Shown piece by piece: positions 8,573-17,923 of a stretch of DNA of 53,565 nucleotides. The DNA lies in assembly GCA_964510525.1 (NCBI GenBank), contig CAZECE010000077.1:1-53565 (forward strand). Reading direction: 5' to 3'. The stretch is from CAZECE01 sp964510525. Lineage in GTDB: Bacteria > Pseudomonadota > Gammaproteobacteria > Pseudomonadales > JANQJO01. Each line of letters starts with the position of its first letter. The stretch's first letter is position 1. The notes beneath the pieces were generated by a model that was given only the letters and a program-made list of their open reading frames with translations, ran no database searches and was not told the origin of the DNA. A program made the translations under genes and the position numbers.

Positions 8573-9967
8573 TTAAGCCGCCTCTTTGGCTTTCATTTTT
8601 TGAGCTTTTTCTACAGCCTCTTCAATACTGCCCACCATATAAAACGCTTGCTCAGGTAAGTCATCATACTCGCCGTCTAAAATACCTTTAAAGCCAGCAA
8701 TTGTATCTTTCAAAGACACATACTTACCGGGTGATCCAGTGAAGACTTCCGCAACAAAGAAGGGCTGAGACAAGAAGCGCTGAATTCTTCGGGCACGTGA
8801 TACAACCTGTTTGTCTTCCTCTGAGAGTTCATCCATACCAAGAATGGCGATGATGTCTTTTAGTTCTTTATAGCGTTGCAGTACGGATTGCACACCTCGG
8901 GCTACTTCGTAATGTTCTGTACCAACGACCAATGGATCCAGTTGACGAGAAGTCGAATCTAGAGGATCAACCGCAGGGTAGATCCCTAGCTCTGCAATTT
9001 GACGGGAGAGTACGACCGTTGCATCAAGGTGAGCAAATGTTGTAGCAGGAGATGGGTCGGTTAAATCGTCTGCTGGTACATAAACCGCTTGAATAGAGGT
9101 AATGGATCCCGTTTTAGTCGATGTAATCCGCTCTTGTAATACGCCCATTTCTTCAGCTAACGTCGGCTGATAACCTACAGCTGAAGGCATACGGCCCAAC
9201 AGTGCAGATACTTCGGTACCCGCAAGGGTGTAACGATAAATGTTATCAACAAACAGCAGTACATCTCTTCCCTCATCTCGGAAGTTCTCTGCCATCGTCA
9301 ATCCTGTTAAGGCGACTCGCAAACGGTTTCCGGGTGGCTCATTCATTTGACCGTAAACCAATGCCACCTTATCCAATACATTGGAGTCTTTCATCTCATG
9401 ATAAAAGTCGTTTCCTTCACGGGTCCTCTCTCCAACCCCCGCAAATACCGAGTAACCACTGTGCTCCATCGCAATATTACGGATGAGCTCCATCATATTA
9501 ACCGTTTTACCCACGCCGGCACCGCCGAATAAACCAACTTTACCACCCTTAGCAAACGGACAAATCAAATCAATGACTTTAATGCCTGTTTCAAGCAACT
9601 CATTCGCAGCGGCTTGTTCGGCAAAGGCAGGTGCTTTTCGGTGAATGGAAGAGCGCGCCTTTTCACCTATCGGGCCAGCTTCATCAATGGGATTACCCAA
9701 GACATCCATAATACGACCCAAGGTTTCTTTTCCAACGGGTACTTGTATTGGATTGCCTGTGTTTTCAACTTCCAAACCACGCTTCAGGCCTTCAGAACTT
9801 CCCATTGCAATAGCGCGCACAACGCCATCGCCAAGCTGTTGCTGAACTTCTAGGGTTAAGTTTTTACTCTTAATAACTAATGCATCGTAAATTTTGGGTA
9901 CGGACTCTTGCGGAAACCGCACATCAATTACCGCACCAATAATTTGTAGAATTTTACCCGTTGCCAT
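8573..9967 (-). CDS. atpD: ATP synthase F1 subunit beta
   Basis: Catalytic subunit of F1 ATP synthase at the inner membrane. The 464-residue length is normal. Visible are the P-loop GGAGVGKT (about 150-157), the GERTREGNDFYHEM element with the catalytic Glu, the Walker B stretch DVLLFVDNIYRYT, and the ALLGRMPSAVGYQPTLAEEMG signature. The C-terminus has the DELSEED motif that contacts gamma. The sequence is fully collinear with the E. coli protein, with no unusual insertions. It lies between atpG (63 bases upstream) and atpC. Confidence 0.99.
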   Translation of the reverse strand: MATGKILQIIGAVIDVRFPQESVPKIYDALVIKSKNLTLEVQQQLGDGVVRAIAMGSSEGLKRGLEVENTGNPIQVPVGKETLGRIMDVLGNPIDEAGPIGEKARSSIHRKAPAFAEQAAANELLETGIKVIDLICPFAKGGKVGLFGGAGVGKTVNMMELIRNIAMEHSGYSVFAGVGERTREGNDFYHEMKDSNVLDKVALVYGQMNEPPGNRLRVALTGLTMAENFRDEGRDVLLFVDNIYRYTLAGTEVSALLGRMPSAVGYQPTLAEEMGVLQERITSTKTGSITSIQAVYVPADDLTDPSPATTFAHLDATVVLSRQIAELGIYPAVDPLDSTSRQLDPLVVGTEHYEVARGVQSVLQRYKELKDIIAILGMDELSEEDKQVVSRARRIQRFLSQPFFVAEVFTGSPGKYVSLKDTIAGFKGILDGEYDDLPEQAFYMVGSIEEAVEKAQKMKAKEAA

Positions 9968-10030
9968 AACTTACCCCTCAAAACCTTAAAATTTTACTTT
10001 TTTAATCAATCACATTAACGTTTATGGGCT

Positions 10031-10897
10031 TTAGACTGCTGCAGCCCCACCGACAATTTCTGCTAATTCTTGAGTAATTGCCGCTTGCCTTGCCTTGTTA
10101 TACACAAGCTGCAACTCATCGATCATGTTGGCAGCATTATCTGTTGCCGCTTTCATAGCGACCATTCTAGCCGCTTGTTCACAGGCATTATTTTCAATAA
10201 CCCCTTGGTACACTTGCGATTCAATATATCGCACCATTAATTCATCCAATACCTGCTGCACATTGGGTTCATAAATGTAATCCCATCGATGCTGAGTCAG
10301 CTTTTCTTCTTCACTGGGCGGTTTTAAGGGGAGTAGCTGGAAGACAGAAGGTCTTTGCGTCATTGTATTTACGAATTCGTTATGCACAATGAATAGCTTG
10401 TCTATTTTGGCGTCCCGGAATGCGTCAAGCATGACCTTAACGGCCCCCATTAGTTGCTCGACTGTTGGTGAATCTCCCAACCCCGTTACACTGGCGACAA
10501 CATTACCACCAACGCTTGCAAAAAAAGCACTGGCTTTGTTGCCCAAGAGGCACATATCCGTTGCAATATTTTGATCGGAAAACTCTTGGCTATGCTCAAC
10601 AACTTTTTTAAATAAATTGATATTTAAACCACCGCACAAGCCGCGATCCGATGACACAACGATGTAACCAACACGCTTGATGTCTCTTTCCGACATATAA
10701 TCATGGGAATAGTCAGTAGAAGCGCTGGCTAAGTGCGACACCACAGAACGGATTTTTTCAGAATAAGGTTTTGATGCACTCATTCGATCTTGCGATTTCC
10801 GCATTTTACTTGCCGCTACAAGTTCCATCGCACGAGTAATCTTTTGCGTGCTTTTAACGCTGGTTATTTTGGTTCGAATCTCTTTCGTCGCAACCAT
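10031..10897 (-). CDS. atpG: ATP synthase F1 subunit gamma
   Basis: Rotating central shaft of F1. The 288-residue protein starts with the conserved helix (KEIRTKITSVKSTQKITRAM), has SDRGLCGGLN near residue 85, and ends in the second long coiled-coil helix (MKAATDNAANMIDELQLVYNKARQAAITQELAEI, residues about 248-281). Position between atpA and atpD and length agree with the family. Nothing unusual is seen. Confidence 0.98.
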   Translation of the reverse strand: MVATKEIRTKITSVKSTQKITRAMELVAASKMRKSQDRMSASKPYSEKIRSVVSHLASASTDYSHDYMSERDIKRVGYIVVSSDRGLCGGLNINLFKKVVEHSQEFSDQNIATDMCLLGNKASAFFASVGGNVVASVTGLGDSPTVEQLMGAVKVMLDAFRDAKIDKLFIVHNEFVNTMTQRPSVFQLLPLKPPSEEEKLTQHRWDYIYEPNVQQVLDELMVRYIESQVYQGVIENNACEQAARMVAMKAATDNAANMIDELQLVYNKARQAAITQELAEIVGGAAAV

Positions 10898-10980
10898 AGC
10901 AACTTGGTAACCTCTTACTAACCTCTAATCATTCTTTTAAAGCCTAACAACCATTCATTCTACGCAGTGATAGACAAACA

Positions 10981-12525
10981 CTACCAAGTTTGAGTGCTTT
11001 TAAACTTCTCTATTGCAGCTTTAAACTGTTCTTCAATCTCTTTATTCCAGTCGCTTTTTTGATTGACCTCATCCATTAATTCTTTGTATTCCGCCCACAC
11101 AAACTGGTGCAATGCACTTTCAAAAGAACCAATTTTATCAAGCGCAACATCAACCAAATACCCTTCATTTGCTGCATAGAGTGAAATACCCATTTCGGCT
11201 ACCGACAGCGGGCTGTATTGTTTTTGCTTCATGAGCTCAGTGACGCGCTGACCGTGCTCCAACTGTTCTCGGGTTGAATCGTCTAAGTCTGAAGCAAACT
11301 GAGCAAAAGCAGCCAATTCTCGGTATTGAGCTAATGCCAAACGAATTCCGCCCCCGAGTTTTTTAATGATTTTTGTTTGAGCGGCACCACCAACACGTGA
11401 TACGGACAAACCGGCGTTAATGGCAGGTCGAATACCCGAATTAAATAAATCTGTTTCTAAGAAGATTTGACCATCTGTGATAGAGATGACGTTAGTCGGA
11501 ACGAAAGCTGATACGTCCCCCGCTTGCGTTTCAATAATGGGTAACGCAGTTAAAGACCCTGTTTTGCCTTTAACTTCTCCATTTGTCATTTTTTCAACAT
11601 GCTCGGCATTGACGCGTGCGGCCCGTTCCAGTAATCGTGAATGCAAATAAAATACATCACCTGGAAACGCTTCCCGGCCTGGAGGTCTTCTCAGTAGTAG
11701 AGAGATCTGTCTGTATGCCCATGCCTGCTTGGTTAAATCATCATAAATAATTAGAGCATCTTCACCCCGATCACGGAAATATTCCCCCATGGAACAACCT
11801 GAAAAAGGAGCAACATACTGCATCGCGGCAGGGTCTGATGCAGAGGCCGCAACAATGATTGTGTGAGCCAACGCATCGTGTTCTTCCAGCTTCCTAACCA
11901 CATTGGCAATTGACGATTGTTTCTGACCAATAGCTACGTAAATACATTTCACGCCGGTGTTTTTTTGATTAATGATCGCATCAATGGCCACTGCGGTTTT
12001 ACCAATTTGTCGGTCACCAATAATTAATTCGCGCTGGCCGCGACCAATGGGCACCATGGCATCAATGGATTTTAATCCGGTCTGAACGGGCTGGCTGACC
12101 GATTGTCTTGCGATAACCCCTGGGGCTACTTTTTCCACTGGCGAAAATTCCGTAGCGGAAAGTTCACCCGCACCATCGATAGGTTGCCCTAACGCATTGA
12201 CAACACGCCCTAATAAAGATTCGCCGACTGGTACTTCTAAAATTTTTCCGGTGCAAGCCGCTTTTTGACCTTCTGCAATACTGAGGTAATCCCCAAGAAC
12301 CACCGCTCCCACAGTGTCTTGTTCAATATTGAGCGCAATACCGTAAGTGCCGCCTTCAAAAACAATCATCTCGCCGTACATCACATCAGCAAGCCCATTG
12401 ATCCGAATCACACCATCAGAAATGCTGACAACAGTGCCTTCATTACGCACCTTGCTGGTTATATCCAAATCTTTTATGCGTTGTTTTATTAATTCGCTGA
12501 TTTCTGAGGCATCTAGCTGCTGCAT
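10981..12525 (-). CDS. atpA: ATP synthase F1 subunit alpha
   Basis: Non-catalytic nucleotide-binding subunit of F1. The 514-residue length is normal. The N-terminal crown domain (GTVVSISDGVIRINGL), the P-loop region and the signature PAINAGLSVSRVGGAAQ are all present. A small oddity: the P-loop reads GDRQIGKT, with Ile where most alpha subunits have Thr (GDRQTGKT). Lys and the final Thr are kept, so nucleotide binding should persist. Upstream, the gap to atpH (12526-12630) holds three imperfect tandem repeats in the leader of this gene. Confidence 0.99.
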   Translation of the reverse strand: MQQLDASEISELIKQRIKDLDITSKVRNEGTVVSISDGVIRINGLADVMYGEMIVFEGGTYGIALNIEQDTVGAVVLGDYLSIAEGQKAACTGKILEVPVGESLLGRVVNALGQPIDGAGELSATEFSPVEKVAPGVIARQSVSQPVQTGLKSIDAMVPIGRGQRELIIGDRQIGKTAVAIDAIINQKNTGVKCIYVAIGQKQSSIANVVRKLEEHDALAHTIIVAASASDPAAMQYVAPFSGCSMGEYFRDRGEDALIIYDDLTKQAWAYRQISLLLRRPPGREAFPGDVFYLHSRLLERAARVNAEHVEKMTNGEVKGKTGSLTALPIIETQAGDVSAFVPTNVISITDGQIFLETDLFNSGIRPAINAGLSVSRVGGAAQTKIIKKLGGGIRLALAQYRELAAFAQFASDLDDSTREQLEHGQRVTELMKQKQYSPLSVAEMGISLYAANEGYLVDVALDKIGSFESALHQFVWAEYKELMDEVNQKSDWNKEIEEQFKAAIEKFKSTQTW

Positions 12526-12579
12526 GCTGAATTTCCTTTATGTTCTATCTTCTGAATGAGAAGGTTACCTTATACACAT

Positions 12580-12628
12580 AATTAAACTGTACAAACAATT
12601 AAGCTGTACACACTTAAGATGTACACAC
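12580..12628. repeat. Three imperfect tandem repeats in the atpH-atpA gap
   Basis: Units AATTAAACTGTACAAAC (12580-12596), AATTAAGCTGTACACAC (12597-12613) and TTAAGATGTACACAC (12614-12628) follow each other directly, ending 2 bases from the atpH stop codon. They lie in the 105-bp gap that forms the atpA leader. They could set mRNA processing or stability within the atp transcript, or be replication-slippage products. No function can be assigned from sequence. Confidence 0.8.
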
Positions 12629-12630
12629 TG

Positions 12631-13170
12631 TTAAGCAGGCTCTAACAAATGTTCTGCTAGTTGTTTTAGCTTACCTTTAACTGAATGATCCATTACAAAG
12701 TCACCACTTTGAATGATGGCGCCACCTAAAATACTCGGGTCTTGCTTATTAGACATCGTTACCTTTAAGCCCAAACGCTTACTCAGCGCCTCTGAAAAAC
12801 GCGAGATTTCATCTTCTTTTAATAAAGTCACACTGGTGACTTCCACCCGGCAACAAGACTCATATTCGAGCTTCATTTTCTCAAACTCAGCCAGAATACT
12901 GGGAATTAACAACAATCGCTTTTTTTCAGCCAAGAGTTCAATGAAGTTAAATTGCCCAACCGAACCCTCTTTACTCAGAAGTGTTTCCCAAAAGGCGCGT
13001 CTTTTACTGGCTATCACAGGACTTTCAAACCAGCCCTTTAAACCTGGCTCAGCAACCATTGCTGCACTGACTTGCAAAAACATCAGCCAATCTTCTAACT
13101 TTTGCTCTTCTTGCGCATACTGAAAGCAAGCCATAGCGTAAGGTCTTGCTAAAGTCTGAGGATCTAACAT
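12631..13170 (-). CDS. atpH: ATP synthase F1 subunit delta
   Basis: Peripheral-stalk subunit joining the b-dimer to the top of F1. The 179-residue protein begins with the family's helical domain (TLARPYAMACFQYAQEEQKLEDW) and ends with GGAIIQSGDFVMDHSVKGKLKQL, the conserved C-terminal signature with the usual GG and D-x-S residues. It lies between atpF (46 bases upstream) and atpA, the standard order. Apart from the repeat-bearing gap downstream, nothing is unusual. Confidence 0.97.
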   Translation of the reverse strand: MLDPQTLARPYAMACFQYAQEEQKLEDWLMFLQVSAAMVAEPGLKGWFESPVIASKRRAFWETLLSKEGSVGQFNFIELLAEKKRLLLIPSILAEFEKMKLEYESCCRVEVTSVTLLKEDEISRFSEALSKRLGLKVTMSNKQDPSILGGAIIQSGDFVMDHSVKGKLKQLAEHLLEPA

Positions 13171-13216
13171 ACTGCAAATTCAACCTTTTTCAGTGCGATA
13201 ATAAGCATAAGCTTCA

Positions 13217-13687
13217 TTACAAGCTCTCAGCCACTTTGCCTAACATTTGCCGATGCTTTTGATCATCAATTTGTTGCTCAAGAATTTTCTCAGCACCCAA
13301 AATTGACAAAGCAACAACCTTGCCTCGCAATTCTTCCTTAACTTGCTGTTTTTGTTTTTCAACTTCAGCGTGAGCCTGCTCTTGGATACGTTTACTTTCA
13401 ACGCTTGCTTTTTCTTTAGCGTCCTCAATGAGTTGAGAAGATCGCTTATTGGCTTGTTCAATAAGCTTAGCTGCCTGAGCTTTTGCTTCTACAACATAGT
13501 CCTGCGCTTTCTCTTTCGCAATCTTCAGCTCATGCTCAGCCCTTTCAGCATCTCGCAAACCCGACGCTATCTTGGACTGACGATCTTCCATATGCTTAAT
13601 AATGGGTGGCCAAACATACTGCTTGCATATCCACACAAAGATCATAAAAGAGATTAACTGACCAATAAGAGTCATATTAATATTCAT
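13217..13687 (-). CDS. atpF: ATP synthase Fo subunit b
   Basis: Peripheral-stalk subunit. One N-terminal membrane segment (about residues 4-25, MTLIGQLISFMIFVWICKQYVW, ending with the family's VWPPI turn) is followed by a long highly charged helix rich in Ala, Lys, Glu and Gln, predicted to form the b2 right-handed coiled coil. The 156-residue length equals that of E. coli. It lies between atpE and atpH. A second open frame inside this region is a shadow of the coiled-coil codons. Confidence 0.97.
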   Translation of the reverse strand: MNINMTLIGQLISFMIFVWICKQYVWPPIIKHMEDRQSKIASGLRDAERAEHELKIAKEKAQDYVVEAKAQAAKLIEQANKRSSQLIEDAKEKASVESKRIQEQAHAEVEKQKQQVKEELRGKVVALSILGAEKILEQQIDDQKHRQMLGKVAESL

Positions 13688-13737
13688 GACACGCTCCTAA
13701 TTTGACTCCTTTTAACCTTTACTTTGGCATCGTTTGC

Positions 13738-13989
13738 TTAGAGCAAAGCTACCAAAGGATTGGCAAAAAGTAACACTAAAGCAATTGCTAAGCCGATCAT
13801 TGAGATGGCATCAATCAACGCCGCTACAATAAACATCTTAGTCTGCAACATAGGCACCATTTCTGGCTGTCGTGCAGCACCTTCCAAAAACTTACCGCCT
13901 AACAAAGCAAAACCTAATGCCGTGCCAAACGCACCTGTACCAATCATAATCGCTGATGCAATCACACTAAAACTTAATACGGTTTCCAT
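13738..13989 (-). CDS. atpE: ATP synthase Fo subunit c
   Basis: Proton-translocating ring subunit: 83 residues forming a two-helix hairpin. The polar loop is ARQPE (39-43) and the ion-binding carboxylate is Asp60 in helix 2 (ALIDAISMIG), equivalent to E. coli Asp61. An Asp rather than Glu, with no Gln in helix 1 near the site, argues for proton rather than sodium coupling (family knowledge, not proof). A glycine-rich helix 1 (GTGAFGTALGFALLGGKF) is present. It sits between atpB and atpF. Confidence 0.98.
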   Translation of the reverse strand: METVLSFSVIASAIMIGTGAFGTALGFALLGGKFLEGAARQPEMVPMLQTKMFIVAALIDAISMIGLAIALVLLFANPLVALL

Positions 13990-14046
13990 TTTTCCTCCTA
14001 GGTTATAAATTCAATGAAAAGATACCGTTTCTTCTTTACCGCTTTC

Positions 14047-14871
14047 TTAATGAGCCTCATGCGCCAGATTCAAATACACAATGGTCAGCATCATAAAGAC
14101 AAACGCTTGCAGCAAAATCACCAATATATGAAAGACAGCCCAAGGTACGCTCAAGAAAAATTGCAAGTACCAGGGAATTAAAACGGCAATTAAAACAAAA
14201 ACCAATTCGCCTGCAAACAGATTACCAAACAACCGCAAACTGAGTGACAAAGGTTTAGCTAATAAAGTAATGCCTTCTAGCAACAAGTTAAAAGGCAACA
14301 TCCATTTTCCAAAGGGCTTAAAACACAACTCACCTAAAAACCCACCCAAGCCTTTACTCTGAATACTGAAATAAATAATCAAGAAAAACACACCCAATGA
14401 TAAGGCAAAGGTTGCATTTAAGTCGGTTGTCGGCACGACTTTCATGTATTCAATACCCATGCTTTTTGCTAAAGAGGGTATCCAATCGACCGGAACCAAA
14501 TCCATGGTATTCATAAATAAAACCCACATAAAGACGGTCAATGCTAACGGCGCAATTAAACGATTAGCACCATGAAAACCATCTTTTACGCTGGAATCAA
14601 CAAACTCAATGGTCATTTCGACAGCTGATTGAAGAACACCGGGTTTGTCCGCACTGAAGTTTTTAATGGCCTTTCTAAACAAAAAAATAAACAACGAACC
14701 CAGCACCACAGACCAAACCATGGTATCAACATGGATTGCCATAAACCCCATCTCTTTTGCTTCAGCCGCCGTATGAGCAAACCCCCAACCTGAATCTGGT
14801 AAGTACCCATAGGTCAGATTTTGCATGTGATGAGCTATGATTTCTGAATCAGTTTGTCCTGGACCTGCCAT
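14047..14871 (-). CDS. atpB: ATP synthase Fo subunit a
   Basis: Membrane stator that provides the proton half-channels. The 274-residue length matches E. coli (271). The essential arginine lies in PLSLSLRLFGNLFAGELV, and the earlier helix carries VPTTDLNATFALSLG. Hydrophobic profile is consistent with five to six membrane helices. The first about 40 residues are periplasmic and polar. It lies directly after atpI and before atpE, the standard order. Confidence 0.98.
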   Translation of the reverse strand: MAGPGQTDSEIIAHHMQNLTYGYLPDSGWGFAHTAAEAKEMGFMAIHVDTMVWSVVLGSLFIFLFRKAIKNFSADKPGVLQSAVEMTIEFVDSSVKDGFHGANRLIAPLALTVFMWVLFMNTMDLVPVDWIPSLAKSMGIEYMKVVPTTDLNATFALSLGVFFLIIYFSIQSKGLGGFLGELCFKPFGKWMLPFNLLLEGITLLAKPLSLSLRLFGNLFAGELVFVLIAVLIPWYLQFFLSVPWAVFHILVILLQAFVFMMLTIVYLNLAHEAH

Positions 14872-14913
14872 AAAAACTATCGCTGCCTTTAATTTAACGT
14901 TGCCTTACGTTTG

Positions 14914-15327
14914 TCATTGGTTCACATGGGGATCATAGGTGAAATGCAGCACCAACCCGGTTACAAAAACAGGGAAAACTTGCATCGATCCAAAGGCAAT
15001 TAAAAACATTGCCCACTGAGAGGTGTCCAGCGCCCCGTAAAATGCGATCGACATTATACCCACAAAAATTAGAAAAAACTTATATAAAAACCCTAAATAC
15101 AGTCCCTGAACAATTTTTTTAGCTCCCAGCACGCCTTTGGAGCGAAAGCCAAACCAAAGAATGACCGCGGAACCTAAAAATGCCAGCAATACCGCCTGAA
15201 AAACCACCTCAAAGACAGCGGGCCAAGCAAATGCCGTTAGCAACAACCAAAGCAGCGATAACCCCCCTTGTACCAGTAGGAGAATTTTTTGAAATCGACT
15301 ATCAATGAGTGGAGCAGGGTGGGACAT
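14914..15327 (-). CDS. atpI: ATP synthase subunit I (AtpI)
   Basis: Small membrane protein proposed to assist c-ring assembly and Mg2+ supply. The 137 residues hold about four hydrophobic segments (about 14-32, 36-58, 76-96 and 104-126), which is the AtpI pattern. Sequence conservation in this family is low, so the call rests on topology, length and position as first gene of atpIBEFHAGDC. The start is 64 bases after the parB stop, so the atp promoter probably lies in or near that gap. I saw no clear consensus there. Confidence 0.9.
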   Translation of the reverse strand: MSHPAPLIDSRFQKILLLVQGGLSLLWLLLTAFAWPAVFEVVFQAVLLAFLGSAVILWFGFRSKGVLGAKKIVQGLYLGFLYKFFLIFVGIMSIAFYGALDTSQWAMFLIAFGSMQVFPVFVTGLVLHFTYDPHVNQ

Positions 15328-15391
15328 GGAGCACGCTCACTTCGTATAGTTATTAAACTTCAAAGTATTATTAGACACAAAAGATAGCCAA

Positions 15392-16369
15392 CTACTGAAT
15401 ATGGGCTAAGATACCATCCAGCTCATCAAGAGACGTATAGTGAATCAATAATTTTCCTTTGCCTGAGCTCGCATGCTGTATTTTAACCTTAGCGCCTAAT
15501 TTTTCGGAAAGCCCAGTTTGTAGCTTAACCAAATTCGGATCTGTTGGTATTTCTTTTTTAGGCCCTTTTTCGGCCAAGGTGACCTTAACCAAATTTTCTG
15601 TTTCTCGAACTGAAAGCTGCTTTTGCATCACCGTTCGCGCCATCGGCAGCTGCTGACCTTCGGGTAGAGAGAGCAGGGCGCGCCCATGCCCCATTTCCAA
15701 GTCACCGACCATCAATAAACTTTTGACGCTTTCAGATAAATTATTTAATCGCAATAAATTGGTGACCGCAACTCTGGATTTACCAACTGAATCAGCAATC
15801 TGCTGATGAGTTAAGTCAAACTCTTCTTGAAGCCGCTTTAAACCCATCGCCTCTTCAATCGGATTTAAATCTTCGCGCTGCATATTTTCAATGAGCGCCA
15901 TAACCAAAGCGGTTTCATCTGACAGCGCTTTCAATAAACACGGGACTTTATCCAATCCGGCGAGCTGTGACGCTCGCCATCGCCGCTCACCCGCGATGAT
16001 TTCATAGCGCTGATGTGCCATTGAGCGCACAACAATAGGCTGCATCATGCCTTGCTGCTTGATCGACTGAGCTAATTCCGCCAGTTTTTCTTGATCAAAC
16101 TGCTGACGAGGCTGAAACTGGCCACACTCCAAAAACTCAATGGGCAAGTATTGCACTTGGTTTAAAGAGGGTGGGGAATTTTGCTCAGCTGCTGCTTTGC
16201 TAGCTTGCGTAGGCTCTTTATCCGCCGACGTATTGCATGACTGGAAATCCTCATTTTCGTCAACGGCAACATCCTCAGAGTGCTGAAAAACAGACACCTC
16301 TGACACAGGCTGATCAAAACTCAACAGGGCATCCAGCCCTTTACCCAGGCCGCGTTTTTTCTTAGCCAT
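15392..16369 (-). CDS. parB: Chromosome partitioning protein ParB
   Basis: Binds parS near the origin, spreads on DNA as a CTP-dependent clamp, and with ParA segregates new origins. The N-terminal ParA-stimulating peptide is KKRGLGKGLDALL (3-15). The ParB/Srx-like domain contains PRQQFDQEKLAELAQSIK and the GERRWRAS box. The helix-turn-helix is LTHQQIADSVGKSRVAVTNLL, and a C-terminal dimerisation region follows. The 325-residue length is slightly over the usual 290, because of an acidic linker at about 20-75. The start codon directly follows the parA stop. Two candidate parS sites are in this window at 27039 and 28458. Confidence 0.98.
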   Translation of the reverse strand: MAKKKRGLGKGLDALLSFDQPVSEVSVFQHSEDVAVDENEDFQSCNTSADKEPTQASKAAAEQNSPPSLNQVQYLPIEFLECGQFQPRQQFDQEKLAELAQSIKQQGMMQPIVVRSMAHQRYEIIAGERRWRASQLAGLDKVPCLLKALSDETALVMALIENMQREDLNPIEEAMGLKRLQEEFDLTHQQIADSVGKSRVAVTNLLRLNNLSESVKSLLMVGDLEMGHGRALLSLPEGQQLPMARTVMQKQLSVRETENLVKVTLAEKGPKKEIPTDPNLVKLQTGLSEKLGAKVKIQHASSGKGKLLIHYTSLDELDGILAHIQ

Positions 16370-17179
16370 TTATTCCGATTCCTCCAATGCCACAGGCGCC
16401 ATTGCCGCTTTTCTTTGCTCTTCACGTCGCAACAGTTCACCCGCCAACGCTAAATAAGCAACCGCCCCCCGTGACCTCTTATCATAATGTAAGACAGGCA
16501 TGCCATGACTGGGGGCTTCAGCCAATCGCACATTGCGTGGAATAACGGTGCGAAATACCCACTCCGGGAATCGCCCCAATAAATGCTTTGAAACCTCGTT
16601 GCTTAAGCTGTTTCTTGGATCGAACATTGTCCGCAGCAAACCTTCCACTCGCAACTTCGGATTAACAAACTGCTTGATTTTTTCAACCGTAGTAAGCAGT
16701 GCCGCTAACCCTTCCAATGCATAGTATTCACATTGTATCGGGATCACCACAGAATTTGCAGCGGTTAGAGCATTGACTGTTAACATATTCAACGAAGGAG
16801 GACAGTCAATTAATATGTAATCAAAATTGTCGTCGCACTGAGCCAATAACCTTTGCAGCTTTTGTTCCCGGCCAATCTCTTCTAGTAACTTAACCTCTGC
16901 CGCTGTTAAATCACCATTGGCCGGCATGACCTGGTAACCGTATTCTGTGTCCTGTACAACCGATGTTAACTCTTGTTCTTCAACCAAAAAATCATAAACG
17001 GAGTTGCTAATCTGCATCTTATTGATACCTGAGCCCATGGTGGCATTGCCCTGAGGGTCCAAATCAATCATCAACACCCGTTTGTGTGTTGCCGCCAAAG
17101 ATGCCGCCAAATTCACACTGGTGGTTGTTTTTCCTACCCCCCCCTTTTGGTTGGTAATAGCAACAATTTCAACCAACAC
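16370..17179 (-). CDS. parA: Chromosome partitioning ATPase ParA (Soj)
   Basis: Deviant Walker-type ATPase that forms the nucleoid-bound gradient moving ParB-parS complexes. It shows KGGVGKTTTSVNLA near residues 11-24 (signature Lys in the deviant P-loop), DLDPQGNAT (about 41-49) and the Walker B DYILIDCPPSL (about 120-130). The 269-residue length is that of chromosomal ParA without an N-terminal HTH. Stop and parB start are adjacent, so translation is coupled. It lies 54 bases after rsmG in the conserved rsmG-parA-parB order. Confidence 0.98.
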   Translation of the reverse strand: MLVEIVAITNQKGGVGKTTTSVNLAASLAATHKRVLMIDLDPQGNATMGSGINKMQISNSVYDFLVEEQELTSVVQDTEYGYQVMPANGDLTAAEVKLLEEIGREQKLQRLLAQCDDNFDYILIDCPPSLNMLTVNALTAANSVVIPIQCEYYALEGLAALLTTVEKIKQFVNPKLRVEGLLRTMFDPRNSLSNEVSKHLLGRFPEWVFRTVIPRNVRLAEAPSHGMPVLHYDKRSRGAVAYLALAGELLRREEQRKAAMAPVALEESE

Positions 17180-17233
17180 TGATCTCCAAATTCAACTGTT
17201 TTGACGTTTCCTGCTTTACACCACTGGCGCCAC

Positions 17234-17923
17234 TCATTCTGCGTCCTTTTTTAAAATACATAAATGCCTTGAAGCGGCTAAACCGGGTACTATTAAGGCT
17301 TCTGAGTGAATGCACTGATAACCTGGGTGCTCTTGTTCATTTACGAGGTTAGTTTTTCCTAACATTAAATAGAGCAGCTGCCCAGGGCGCAACCAACCCT
17401 CTACATACTGCAGCATTTTCTGCAAAGGCGCAAAAGCCCTACTGATCAACGCTAACTCTGTATTCTCCGTCAGATTGAGTTCTGCGCGCGTTAACTGTTC
17501 GATTCGTTGATGTTTCAATACCACATTATCCAACCGTAGCTGCGCACAAACATGCCGTAAAAACTGAATTTTCTTAGCATTTGAATCAACCAATACCCAA
17601 GGTCTATTCCGCTCCATAATAGCCAATGGAATTCCAGGCAACCCCCCACCGGTCCCCATATCAATCATCACACACTTTGACTCTAAGGCCGGTAAATCCA
17701 CTGCCGGTAAAAAAGAACGAACACTCAGAGAATCTAAGATATGCTTTGTCACAATCTCTTCAAGCTCTTTTATCGCCGTTATGTTGATTCTGGATGACCA
17801 CTTATTCAAGAGCTCGACAAACGCTTTTAACTGAGCCACTTGTTCATCTGCCACGCTGTAAGGTAACAATGCCAGATCATGACGCAATTTGTCATACCAA
17901 TCAATGGTCATTTTAAGACACAC
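17234..17923 (-). CDS. rsmG: 16S rRNA (guanine527-N7)-methyltransferase
   Basis: Methylates G527 of 16S rRNA using S-adenosylmethionine. The SAM-binding loop is MIDMGTGGGLPGIPLAI (about 79-95), preceded by the family element ITAIKELEEIVTKHILDSL. The ORF start at 17923 overlaps the mnmG stop by 11 bases. A second in-frame ATG at 17911, one base beyond that stop, gives MTIDWYDKL and is equally possible. Neither has a clear Shine-Dalgarno sequence, which suggests coupling to mnmG translation. Length is 229 or 225 residues, a little above the E. coli 207. Confidence 0.97.
   Translation of the reverse strand: MCLKMTIDWYDKLRHDLALLPYSVADEQVAQLKAFVELLNKWSSRINITAIKELEEIVTKHILDSLSVRSFLPAVDLPALESKCVMIDMGTGGGLPGIPLAIMERNRPWVLVDSNAKKIQFLRHVCAQLRLDNVVLKHQRIEQLTRAELNLTENTELALISRAFAPLQKMLQYVEGWLRPGQLLYLMLGKTNLVNEQEHPGYQCIHSEALIVPGLAASRHLCILKKDAE

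Noticed and set aside
10871..10880. T-loop-like GGTTCGAATC, checked as a tRNA gene
   Set aside because: It is inside atpG and no acceptor stem or anticodon arm can be formed around it. No tRNA or rRNA was found elsewhere.
12580..12628. CRISPR array
   Set aside because: The units are adjacent and imperfect with no spacers, and no cas genes are present.
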